From positions 1,446,169 through 1,475,254 of the forward strand of contig BFEA01000369.1 of NCBI GenBank assembly GCA_003427395.1: a DNA stretch of 29,086 nt. Reading direction: 5' to 3'. A program made the translations under genes and the position numbers. The first letter of the stretch is position 1, and each line of letters opens with the position of its first letter. Origin of the DNA: Chara braunii. Lineage: Eukaryota > Streptophyta > Charophyceae > Charales > Characeae. This document shows positions 9,252 to 19,116 of the stretch, piece by piece. The notes beneath the pieces are model-generated. The model was given only the letters and a program-made list of their open reading frames with translations. It was not told the origin of the DNA and did no database searches.

Positions 9252-10022
9252 ATGGAACGTCAGCCCCGGTACCCCGGACCGCCCTGGAATAACGACGGGC
9301 GATGGGAAGTGTCCCTCCCGTCAAATTCCAACTTTCGGGGATTCGACGTAGAATGGCTGGCCGTGACATTAGGAAGAGACAGCGCCTTCATGGTGGTGGA
9401 ATGTCGGTGGACGGGGATGAGACTCAACCGAGGGCCTAGGGATGACCTGTTCGCCAATTTAGAAGTAACCGGGGTCCTATACCTACCCGAGGCTGGTTGA
9501 CACTTGTTGGGGATAGGAATAGCGCAAGGCCACGAGCTGGCTCCAGTCTTTCAGAGGGCGGCCCGGGTATTGACGCGGATAAGACAATCAGTCAGGGGTA
9601 GGAAAAACGTGGATTTACTTACCAGGGTGGAAATGAGAGGTTGGAGGGAATTCAGGGCACCAACCACACCGTTGAGGTGCCGCGTCCCCCGATTTATGAT
9701 AGACCTCATTTTCGGGAGCCTCACAAGGGCACAGGCGCTGGCAGACTCGACAATAACCTGGGTAGACCACATCCCCTTTCAGACCATCAGGATGTTCTAC
9801 GATGTTGCTGTGGAACATGGGCCGTTTTGGGGAAACAAGGCCCACGAGTTACTGAAAGTCATCCATATTCTGATATCTGGGTTGCCACGGCTAGCCTGGG
9901 CGGAATACGAACACATAATCCTAAGAGAAATCGAGATAGGAGAGAATTGTCTAGTGGGGGTGGCTCAACTATTCGAGGAGCCTACCGAACCGGAAGGGCC
10001 ACGAGGGCGAGAACGGGACTAG
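9252..10022 (+). pseudogene. Unknown family, tandem copy 4 (in-frame stop)
   Basis: One frame of about 256 codons from ATG 9252 (an in-frame GTG lies at 9246), with a single TGA at 9498. The stop sits exactly where copies 2 and 3 have Trp (DWW, EGW), so TGG to TGA is the simplest explanation. Blocks: WEVSLPSNSNFRGF, DVEWLAVTL, NLEVTGVLYLPEAG, stop, GIGIAQGHELAPVF, EMRGWREFRAP, VPRFMIDLIFG, RMFYDVAVEHGPFWGNKAHEL and CLVGVAQLFEEPTEPEG. The copy ends 183 nt before the proposed gag start, in the same orientation. Function unknown. Confidence 0.8.
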
Positions 10023-10205
10023 CATCCGGGGGCGGGCCAATAGGGCAAAATTAATTATAAGTCCGCCGATGGAAATAAGGAAGGGTCTCGGACCCGGACG
10101 ATCAAAACCCGCTAGAGAACAAAGAGGGGAGGATCGACTCCTAATGGTTGTCATGACCTTGAAGGTCGGAAAGGGGAATATTGCCCGGGAAACTGCCCTA
10201 GCAAG

Positions 10206-12330
10206 ATGCCTAACCCGGACTCCTACGCGCCGGCCCGACGGGACAAGGGTGCTCTAAACGAGCCTGTGATAAGGGAAACTAAGTCACGCCTTAGCTCGAC
10301 AGGGCAACAGGGCCAGTTGTAGCTCCTTATTAGGGAAGCAATCAGGAAACGGAAATAGGGAGAAGGCTATTTTCCGAATTAAGGTTAGCCAACGAAGCCG
10401 CAACCTAGGGAACCTAAATGCCTCGCGTTGTGTGTGTCCTGGGGAATCCTTTGGTTTATGCAGAACTAGGCAAAATGGCAACGGAGGATGAGACGGATAA
10501 CCGTAAGAGCGAAGGAGGACCAGGCTTAGGAGGCAGTGTCGTACGAAGCGAAGAGGGGCAGAATGACAGAGAATCGATAAATCCGGATGGTACCCAAGGA
10601 AACCGGAAGGAAATTTCCTCAGGGGAAAGTTAGGGGAAAGTCGGGGGAAGCAGGCAAGGGACTCAGGAAACCAAGGAGGGTAGGAATAAGGATAAGACAA
10701 GCCCTCGGAATTCAGAGGGAGTTGTGTCTAAGAAAGTAAGGGTCATGGATGCCATGTGTAAGCTAGCAGAGATAAAAAAAAGGACCGCGGAGTACAAGGC
10801 AAGATGATCGAGGAAATGATGATTGGGAACAAAGAAGGTCCTCTGCAGGAAGAACTGCGGGACGAACGGAGGACCGGCTGAGGCGGAATTGGTCAAGGGG
10901 ATAAAGGTAGTAACCGTGGGGGAACGCCAAGCAAAAGAAGGAAAGAGAGAGAGAACTCTCCGGGGATGGAGGCAGAGAAAGTTACGAACCCACCAGCCAT
11001 AGATAGTAGGGCTAGCCGTCTGCCGACCATGATAACGGTAACGCGAGGATGTGAAGGACTCTGGACCCTTAGGAAAAGAGTGTTGGGATGGTTCGACCCG
11101 GAAGGAACTGCAAAGACTAGGGAGGGACAGAAGGCCGGCAAGGAAGGATCAGATACCAGTATGGCAGGTGAGGCCAGTAGCTCCGAAGGCGGCCTTAGGA
11201 AGATAGTATCGTCCCTCGCGTGAGCACTGGACAAAAATCAAGGCTACCTAGCAGACGCTAAGAAAAAGTTGATGTTTGACGGGGCGAACATCACGAAATT
11301 TCTGATAGATTACGATCACCTTGTCGCATTATCGAAATGGACCGAAGAAGAAAAGATGGACCACCTGGGACAGCATGTGTCTTTGAGCTTGGGGCGGGAC
11401 ATAATGGCCATCGTAGCCGCGAACCGATCCTGGAAGGAAACCCGGGATGTGATGATGAGAAAATATCTGGCAGCGGAGAAAATGGCTAAGGAGGTCGATT
11501 TAGCGGCAGTTCAGAGGAAGAACTTCGCAAATGACTTCCTACGGGAGTTCACTCTGGTAGCACTAAGGATCCCTGAGGTTACAGACCGAATAATAAGCAA
11601 ATACTTCCTCAGACAGTTCTCCGAGTTCGACAAAGACAAGATTTTGTTAGCTTACCAGCAGACGAGCAAGTTCGTAAACACCAGGGCTGTTGATTTTAGC
11701 ATAGTAACGGAACTGGCCGAAAAGACGGTAGTAACCGAGACGTTGGCCTTGCTTAAGGAAGGGGAGGTCATAGATCTGACCGGTAGGACAGGCGACAAGG
11801 TAAAGAAGGGGATTGAGAGCCTACATGAACAGGTGCACCGAGTCGACAACAAGATTGAAAGGGTGGAGAACGCGCTACTGGTTATGCAGGCGCAAGTATC
11901 TCGACCCGCCCTCCCTTCCAAGGAAGCCGTAGTTCTGCCAGGTATAGCCAATCGAGGATTCGGACGGAAAGATCCTGCTAACGAGCAATGCAAGTACTGC
12001 ACCGCGATGGGACATTATGTGCGCGCATGTCCAAAGTTCAACCATGATATATTAAAAACGAGATGTACCAGGTCGTTAAAGGGAGAGATATTCGGACCAT
12101 AGGGAAAACGGGTGAATTGGAACTCGCCAGGGGGGATGCAACGAGCTATTATCATGCTCAATGGGTTAGAGATAAAAGCGGTAGAAGCTGAGTCGGTGGT
12201 CGAAATCATCTGGGATCAGCTTCGGGACCGCGGACCGCAGGTCAACTTCATTTTGAAAAACGACGGACGTGATAGGGTGAACGCGACTACTCGGCTAGGG
12301 ACGGTTGGGAGAAATTTACCACCGCTAAAA
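10206..12330 (+). pseudogene. gag: gag-like polyprotein region
   Basis: The proposed start is ATG 10206 (MPNPDSYAPARRDKG), followed by a charged, disordered stretch that switches frame into the segment around 10460-10800. From 10804 one frame runs through TGA 10879, TGA 11221 and TAG 12100. The core from about 11269 (MFDGANITKFLIDYDHLV) is helical and capsid-like. It is followed by a coiled-coil segment (GIESLHEQVHRVDNK) and a zinc knuckle C-x2-C-x4-H-x4-C at 11989-12030 (CKYCTAMGHYVRAC), the nucleic-acid-binding signature of retroelement Gag. After TAG 12100 the frame continues to about 12330 (PGGMQRAIIML, VNFILKNDGRDRVN) before a frameshift. The start codon is uncertain because the N-terminal part is poorly conserved. 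Confidence 0.78.
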
Positions 12331-13511
12331 AGAAGTTTAGGTACCAAATCCCGATCTTAACCATGCCTGAAATCGATGACACCCTTAGCAAATTACTCGG
12401 AACTATGGTGTTGGTGTCGTTTCAGACCATGCTGCAGGCCAGCCCTAGGTTGCTCAAAGGGCTTAAACAACTGTTGACTCGGCGGTGAGTAGAGATAAAC
12501 GAAAACCCCGAATCACCGGAAGAGGAAAGGGAGGAGGAAGCTCCACAAGAGGTCGCTAACCTTCAGAGGAGTCGAGGGGATTTAGAGGATCTTGAGAAAA
12601 CCTTTGCGGACATGCCTCTGAGTCTGCCAGACAAAGAAGGTGGCGAGGTCATGAGGGCACCTCCCGGAACAAAGCTCAGCTTCCATGCGCTACCCGTAGG
12701 AAAGTTAAAAATCCAGATCGGGACTCATCATACCGACGCATTAGTAGACGGGGGAGCGAAAATCACTCTCATAAGAAGGGATTTCGCAACGATCACGGGT
12801 TGTACGGTAAATAAGGAGGTAGCATGGAGCATCCGGGGAGCCGGTGGGGAAATCGTGTTTGCAGGGTATGCCATGAAATGCGCAGTCAAGGCAGGAGTCA
12901 GGGAGTCGATTTGGTCATTCCAACGGATGACAGTAATGAAGGAAATGGACCACGATATAATCCTCGGGAGACCGTTGTGCGCAAACGTAGAAATGATAGG
13001 CATGCACTTGCATGATGGCACGTACATGGTAGATATAGACGACCCAGTGACCGGCCGGGGTGAGCTCCTCCGACTCCTCGGGACGGGAGGAAACATTCCG
13101 AAGGGGAAGTTGGCAACGTGGTCGCCGTCGTTCGAAGATAGCGCACGAAAAGGGGTTTTTGCGCGGATGACGGACATGAGAGAAAGGGTAGAAATTATGA
13201 TTGAGGAGGCATTTTACAAGAAGGAATGGATCAAGATGGGCCTGCCCCAGAAGAAGAGGAGTCGGGAGGACGAAATCTTGGGTGTTATGATAACATAAAA
13301 TGAATCAGAAATCGAACTCGGTGTCAATCTGCCCAGACGGAAAGAAGTACGCATGGACGTGTCAGAAGTCGCACTCGAGATCCCCGATTTGTTACAGCTT
13401 ATCAATGCCCTCAGATACCACAAGGTAGGCGTGGACTCGACGGCCTTGGCCAAATTCGAAGGAGAGGTGCAAAAGGGATATTGTCTGAATGGAAAATTAG
13501 TTAGCATTTAA
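12331..13511 (+). pseudogene. Retropepsin-like aspartic protease region
   Basis: A single frame with TGA 12486, TAA 13296 and TAA 13509. A Gag-side linker (MPEIDDTLSKLLGT, then a Glu-rich stretch) leads to a retropepsin fold: HTDALVDGGAKITLIRRDF at about 12729-12785, the flap-side GAGGEIVFAGYA segment, and the second-half MDHDIILGRPLC, equivalent to the conserved (I)ILGxxxL of retroviral-type proteases. The catalytic triplet reads D-G-G at 12747-12755 rather than the usual D-S/T-G. A linker of unclear role follows (SEVALEIPDLLQLINAL, ALAKFEGEVQKGY). It would cleave the Gag-Pol polyprotein in an active element. Confidence 0.85.
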
Positions 13512-14895
13512 CCACAAATCGTAGAGGCGACAAGGGCAATCTCGACCGTTCATTTTTTAGGAGAAAGATCCCAGAAGGAAGTGTTCGAAAATACAAGCCG
13601 GTAGGGAAGAAAGCAAAACCGGTCTCGATCCTGCTAGAGACATCGAAGGAAGAGGCTATGGAGAAGGAGGAGGAAGTTCTTCGAGTGATCCAAGAGAGGA
13701 GAGCGATGGAAGGGCATCAGATACTAGATGAGGTAGTTGATACAATGAAGATAGGGGTAGACGGATTCCTAATGGAAGAGGAAAACCGCCTGATCAAAAA
13801 GACCTGCCAAGAGTTTCACCTAACATTTGCCTTTAGTGATCACAAAAAAGGACGGCTAGACGCAAAGCTGATTCCTCCGGTCAGAATTCACACGGTGGAA
13901 CATGAGTGTTGAAATGACAAGGGTCCGTCCTATGAATTTGGGATAGCGGGGGAAGTGACAGACCTTCTTTGAGTGAAGATGGACTCCTTCGTCGCAGAAC
14001 CTACGACGTCGCCATACGCAAACCGATGGTTCATCTTTTGGAAGCCCAACAAGACGCTAAGGTGGATTCAGGATCTGCAGAAGTTGAATGCGGTAACCAT
14101 CCAGGATGTTGGCTCGCTACCTCAGGCTGATTTATTAGGAGAGTCGCACGCCGATCGGAGCATTTACTTTCTAATCGATCTGTACTCAGAGTACGACCAG
14201 CTTCCATTGGATGTCCGGGACAGGCTGTACACCGCAATGCACACCCCCGTAGGACAGTTGCAGATGCAGGTGACTCCTATGGGCTTTACGGACGCGGTAG
14301 TCGAAGCACAAAGGAGAATACTCACCGTAGCCGGAGACATGTTTCCAAAAAAGTGTGAGCCCTATATCGATGACAACCCAATCAAAGGCGCTCAAGAGAA
14401 GGACGAGACTGAAGTCCAGCCGAAAATTCGAAGATTTATATGAGACCATCTACAAGACATCAAGGACTTACTCCGCTGGTTCCTAGTATACAACATTATG
14501 GCCAGCAGACCAAAGAGTATTCTAGCAGTACCGGAAGTAACCATACTAGGATTTCGCTGTGGTGCTTACGGTAGGAAGCCAAATCCGACAAAGACCGACA
14601 AGATCTCACAGTGGCCAACGCCCCTGCGCACGACAACGGAGATAAGAGCATTCCTAGGCGTGGTCGGCTTTTGGAGGATCTTGATTAGGAATTTTGCCAA
14701 GATTGCTGAGCCTATCCGGGTTATGATCAGAGAAGAGGGGACCATGGATTGGACGGAGGAGCGAGAAGGAGTTGTCCAAACCCTCAAGGACATACTGACA
14801 TCGGAGCAAGTCGCCTTGTCCGCACCTTGTTTCAATGACGAAGTGGGATGACCCTTCATCTTAGAGAAAGATGGAGGACCCTTGGTCGTCGGAGG
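13512..14895 (+). pseudogene. Reverse transcriptase
   Basis: One frame from about 13514 to 14895, broken by TGA at 13910, 13970, 14441 and 14849. Recognisable RT motifs in order: SFVAEPTTSPYANRWFIFWK with the template-grip KPNKTLRWIQDLQKLN; SIYFLIDLYSEYDQLPL with the first catalytic Asp; LQMQVTPMGFTDAV; the YxDD box as YIDD at 14363-14374; and thumb/connection ILGFRCGAYGRKPNPTKTDK, IRAFLGVVGFWRILIRNFAKIAEPI. These are the Ty3/Gypsy versions of the motifs. Catalytic aspartates are all kept, so loss of function is due to stops rather than active-site decay. Several stops fit a TGG or CGA ancestor. Confidence 0.95.
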
Positions 14896-15260
14896 CTGCT
14901 GATTCAAAGGGACGAGGAAGGGAAAGAGAGGCTAATTAGGTTCGAAAGTAGAACCCTGAACTCCGCAGAACGGCGATACTCACAGTTTAAGAAGGAGGTC
15001 CTCACCATCTTACATTGCCTCAAGACCTTCCAAGCCTACCTATTTGGGAGGCGGTTCATCCTTAGGATCGATCCGACGAATGTTGAAGGGACTTAAAGAA
15101 TTACAAACCTATAGATCCGACGATGGGAAGATGGGTAGGATTTATCTGGCAGTTCGATTACAAAATCGAACGGATGGCGGGAATCAGAAACAAGGTCGAT
15201 GGGCTGAGCCGGATCTGCATCACTCCCGAAGGGGTGGAGGATGCGGAGCGCATAAACGCG
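14852..15260 (+). pseudogene. RNase H domain and tether
   Basis: Begins PFILEKDGGPLVVGG, with the first catalytic Asp kept but the usual DAS replaced by DGG. The frame then slips near 14895 and continues as LIQRDEEGKERLIRFESRTL, AERRYSQFKKEVL (second acidic residue in KKE), and FILRIDPTNV (third Asp). Another frameshift near 15092 leads to KNYKPIDPTMGRWVGFIWQF, KIERMAGIRNKVDGLSRI, equivalent to the IxHxxGxxNxxADxLSR tether of Ty3/Gypsy Pol. The His and Ala of that motif are replaced (MAGIRNKVD). It degrades the RNA of the RNA/DNA hybrid in an active element. Confidence 0.88.
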
Positions 15261-16898
15261 TTCCTTGAATACGAAGGAGGAACTCTTGCAGTGGATAACG
15301 AAATGATGGGCGAAGAATGCTCATCAAGAGAACTGTTGATCCAGACTTTGGAGAAGGGAGCACCTGCCATAGTAGCAGAACTTAGAGAAGGACCAGTCAC
15401 TACTCGAGATCGCAAAGAGGAGAAAGACTCGTGGGGAGCGATAGTACGACCGAGGGAGGAACTAATAGCAATGACGGTTGAGGGAGGCCGAGGAGTCGTG
15501 ATGAGCTTAGTGGAATCTTGGGAAATGAGAGAGTTGCAATGGATGGTAAGCCAGACGCAGGAAAGAAAGGATGAGGACCAGGAAGGGAATGAGTTTTTCT
15601 ATGCCCAGATATACGAAGGGATTTTTTGGGAGATCTGGTTGTTGCTGGTAGGAAACAAACAACCCATGAAAGTCAACATTAAAGCAAGGGAGGAGACCGA
15701 AAGGTACGTCCTAAGGGGCGGCCATCTGTTCCGAAGAGAGGAAGGTGTTATGCCTAGAAGAGTTGTGTGCGGAAGATCTAGGCAGTTAGACATTATCCAG
15801 GCAATGCACGACGGATTAGCAGGAGGACATTGCTCGTCCAAAGAAACTCTTGCAAAGATAACACCACTCTATTATTGGTCAGGCATGGCAGGCATGGTCG
15901 CCACGTACCGCCAGACCTGCCTTATCTGTCAGGAACGAAGCTCGACGCATGTCTTTGAGCCGCTTAGACCTACGTAGGTGCTAGGGCCGGGACATCTGGT
16001 ACACCTTGACCTTGCGATCATGCCTGTATCAATAGATGGGTACATATATGTTCTAGATGCGCGAGACAACTTGAGTGGGTTTGTGGAGGTGGTCGCCCTC
16101 AAGAAAAAGACAGGAAGAAGTATAGCGGACTGGGTAGAAGACTTCTACTTAAGGCATTATTTCGTCAGGAGGTTTATAGCGGACAATGAGACAGAATTTG
16201 TAAACCAAGAAGTATTGGGAATGCTTAAGAGACTTTGCGTACCGATCAAGCTCATCGAGCCGTATCACCCAGAGGCCAATGCACCTGTGGAAAGAGGGCA
16301 CCGAACCTTAAAGAACACGATTGCGAAGCTTGCAGCAGACCATCTGGGAAGTTGGCCTAGGTATCTCAAGCAGGCTGTCTTCTCAGAAAATATGACACCT
16401 AAGAGGGCAACGGGATGTATCCCAGCAGAACTTTGGTACGGAAGAGAGATCGACTTTCTCGTTGAAGCCTTGATACCTACCTGAAACGGGTTAGATGATG
16501 ATTCGCGAATGACCACGGAAGAGTTAATCGAGGCAAGGTGTCAACAGGTCCTTAAGAACGAAGAGGTCATGGAAGACATCGCCAACCGGGTGCTAGACAG
16601 CAGAATGAGGGACAAAGCAAGGTGGGACCTGGTTAAGAATGTCAAAAAGGAACCACTTCAGGTGGGGGAGACAGTATTGCTAAGGAACTCGACACTGGAA
16701 AGTACTTGGTCTGGACAGCTGGGGAGGAGGTTCAAAGGCCCCTACCAGATCGCCAAGCGGGTGAAATTGAACACCTTCGAACTGGAAGATTTGGATGGAA
16801 CTGGATTGAAAGGACCTTTCTCGGGGCAACGATTGGCCCCACAATGGCTTCAGGAGGCCGAGGATAAGGAAACTGAGGGGCTACAAGCTAAGGACTGA
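15261..16898 (+). pseudogene. Integrase (HHCC, DDE, GPY/F)
   Basis: One frame with TAG 15975, TGA 16482 and a terminal TGA 16896. The zinc-binding HHCC module is complete: His at 15807 and 15828 (MHDGLAGGHCS), Cys at 15918 and 15927 (TCLIC). The catalytic core has Asp at 16008 (VHLDLAI), Asp at 16182 (ADNETEF) and Glu at 16290 (PVERGHRTLKN). The second Asp and Glu are separated by 35 residues, the D,D35E spacing. The C-terminal part has EPLQVGETVLLRN and the GPY/F module RRFKGPYQIAKRV. The stretch from 15261 to 15690 is a low-similarity linker. No chromodomain is seen. Stops are consistent with TGG or CGA/CAG ancestors. Confidence 0.95.
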
Positions 16899-17435
16899 CA
16901 ACGGCCTTGCCCACACTATGGTTCTGTCTCTGACCACGTCCGTGGAACTGTCATTTTTTTGGGGCTGGGGCAATGGTTTGGACTGACTGAGGTTGGAAGG
17001 AAGGATGACTAGGGAGTTTGCGGTAACGGGTTTGTGTGACAACGGGAAGGATTGTCGGGAACATTGTATCATAGTTTTTGACGGGAAAATAATGGGATCA
17101 TCACAAGCGGGGCATTTTGCATAAGGGAGGGAAATGTATAATAGTGGCATACTGGGAGCATTCTGGGGAAAGGGAGTTGCCTAGTGGACTGGGGAAACGG
17201 GTGTATGAGGGGTTTTGCGGGTGTTGTTTTGTTATACATGATCTAGAAGAAAAATCACAAGAAAAAGTACAAAAATTGAATTCGGCAACGAAAATAACAA
17301 CGGGGCGATCAACAGGCCTACCAAAGGAGAAGAAGCGGGACCAAGTCGAGGGAGGAGGGCAGCAAAGAGAAAGTTGTACATTGAGCTCATATCCGGGCCA
17401 GTGGTAGGCAGGGGAGGAAGAAAATGCGTATGTAG
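16899..17435 (+). other. Spacer between pol and acidic ORF
   Basis: Purine-rich sequence without a recognisable domain. A weak G-rich stretch lies near 16955-16970, but no TG..CA LTR start with a partner elsewhere is visible. Minus-strand open frames across 16900-18000 are a consequence of the pyrimidine-rich composition. Confidence 0.45.
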
Positions 17436-18212
17436 AAGACCCTCACCCCTCCGGAAGGGGAAGGTATATATATCTCGTCTGGGAGTGAAAGCGAGGGGGA
17501 AAGGGCAAGTGTGGGAGAAGCGGGCAATGCGGACATGGGAAACAAGGCACAAGCCTCTGACGAGGAAGGAGCCAACAAGGGCGAACAACGTGAGACTTGG
17601 CATGGGGAAAGCGAGGGGAGATAGGACATGCGCGTCGAGCATGAGGAGGGTGAGGAGAGAAGGGAAAGCCCGCTTGAAGGACGGAGTGGCCACGACAGTT
17701 GTGAAGGGAGGGATCCGGACGTTGAAGAAGGGTATGAGACAATGACAGAAATCCCCTATAGCTACGATCCAAAGAACTTGACAGGCGGGTACAGCCCCAT
17801 ACGAACGGAAGACGAGGAGGACGAGGAGGAGGATGTACAAGAAATCATAGAAATTAGCAGCAGGGATGAGAGGGATGAAATCTCGAGGCCTAGGGAAGAG
17901 AGGCGGCCTCCGATGCACCAGCCGCGCGAAAAGGCCTTCAGATGGGAAGATGAGTTTTGACCAACGCCCGGTCATTGGTTTCAGCAATGGACCAATGTGA
18001 TCAAGCACGAGTGGATTATCAAGACCCGGGAACTCGCAAAGACAGGGGTGGAAGCCATGCCGTTGGATTTTTTCAGTGAAGCGGAGCTACAGGAAATTGC
18101 AAGCAAAAGGAGAGAAATCGAGACCTTCGGCCTGGGGGTTAGAAAGCCTGCCAAGGAACAGGGTGGGCAAGAAATCGAGCAAGTTGAGGCACAAGGCAAC
18201 AATAAGAATTAA
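17436..18212 (+). pseudogene. Acidic accessory ORF downstream of pol
   Basis: A single frame (possible ATG 17424 or 17430, followed by TAG 17433) runs to TAA 18210 with stops at TAG 17622 and TGA 17958. The first part is disordered and Ser/Glu-rich (GIYISSGSESEGERASVG), then strongly acidic (TEDEEDEEEDVQEIIEISS), then a folded-looking C-terminus rich in Trp: GHWFQQWTNVIKHEWIIKTR, PLDFFSEAELQEIASKRREI. TGA 17958 lies in EF-stop-PTPGHW and would fit a TGG ancestor. I do not recognise it. Position after pol is where env-like or extra ORFs occur in some Gypsy elements, but there is no transmembrane segment or signal peptide, so an envelope role is not supported. The mutation style matches the upstream genes. 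Confidence 0.55.
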
Positions 18213-18918
18213 ATGATTGATTAAGTGTTGAACATAAATCTTGCTTTCTCATTTGTAAAATATTGGAACGGCAAGGGTGTGTATAGTATAAGTAAGATTG
18301 GTAAGGATGAGTGATGAGAGGGTTAGCTAAGACTGTGTCACGATAAGTTAGAAGATAACTTTTGAGGCTACTTTCTGGATGAGCTACATTCGAAAGTGGG
18401 TACACAAGACGATGACATGGGGCATGGGATGAGACCAGTTGGGAAGGGTGTATTGTGAATTTTGGATGAAATGAGGATTGTGCTTTTGAGAAAAGAAACT
18501 TTGAGTACAGATTGACGAGCAAAGCAAGACATCGAAAGTTGGTCGAGTACAAGAGAGGTTAGGGAACCTATGGGTTAAGGGGCGTGAAGAACACTTCTTC
18601 CCGAGGAGCCTAATCCAACAGAGTCAGGAATGAGTCTGAGAATAGTCGAGACCCGAGTCATCAGAACGAGTGAAAATAAGAGGGGGCGCCCTTGTCTCTT
18701 GCTATGGTTGAACGGTCGGGTGGGCTAGTGCTGCTTGGGGTCGCGAGCCCCAACTCGAGTACTAGACGCTAAGTCAGATGTATGCATGCATAATACATTG
18801 TTTTGAGGATGGATGAGGGGAACCGCGCGCAGAAAACTAAGAAGAGATGACCACCGTCTAACCTCCAAAACAGAAATGAGATCCGTGTCCTCGAGGCCCA
18901 CCCCCTCGGGCGCTAACA
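18213..18918. other. Non-coding stretch
   Basis: No gene, LTR or repeat array is evident. A purine run with GAGGGGG near 18680 could be a polypurine tract of the upstream element, but no LTR start can be confirmed after it. Confidence 0.4.
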
Positions 18919-19116
18919 TTGAGAATGGAAAGGAATGACCCTAACCAGGCTGTTCGACTTGAGAATGGAAAGGAATGGCCTTAACCAGCTGTTCGACTTT
19001 AGAATGAAAAGGAATGGCCGTAACCAAGCTGTTCGATTTAAGGATGGAAATGAATGACCCTAACCAGGCTGTTTGACTTGAGAATGGAAAAGGACGACCC
19101 TAACCAGGTTGTTCGG
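18919..19116. repeat. Minisatellite, 40 bp unit x 5
   Basis: Units starting at 18919, 18959, 18998, 19038 and 19078 read TTGAGAATGGAAAGGAATG followed by ACCCTAACCAGGCTGTTCGAC, with a few substitutions each and lengths of 39-40 bp. Confidence 0.95.

Larger units (their letters stand above)
10206..16898 (+). mobile_element. Ty3/Gypsy (Metaviridae-type) gag-pol, degenerate copy
   Basis: Gene order is gag with CCHC knuckle, protease, reverse transcriptase, RNase H, integrase, which is the Ty3/Gypsy order (Copia elements have integrase before RT). The integrase ends in a GPY/F module and has no chromodomain that I can see. Reading frames change near 10800, 12325, 13512, 14895 and 15092, and about 13 stop codons break the frames, most of them TGA. 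No LTR pair or polypurine tract could be assigned to it, so the true ends are unknown; it may include the four-copy family upstream and the acidic ORF downstream. It cannot encode working proteins as it stands. Confidence 0.92.

Noticed and set aside
17232-18008. 258 aa minus-strand frame
   Set aside because: Opposite strand of a purine-rich ORF with better coding signs; Pro/Leu/Ser-rich with no domain.
6390-18212. TGA as a recoded sense codon (readthrough or a variant code)
   Set aside because: TAG and TAA stops also occur, frameshifts are present, and ordinary decay of silenced transposons explains the pattern.
17424-18212. Envelope-like gene after pol
   Set aside because: No signal peptide, transmembrane segment or cysteine pattern; acidic and soluble in appearance.
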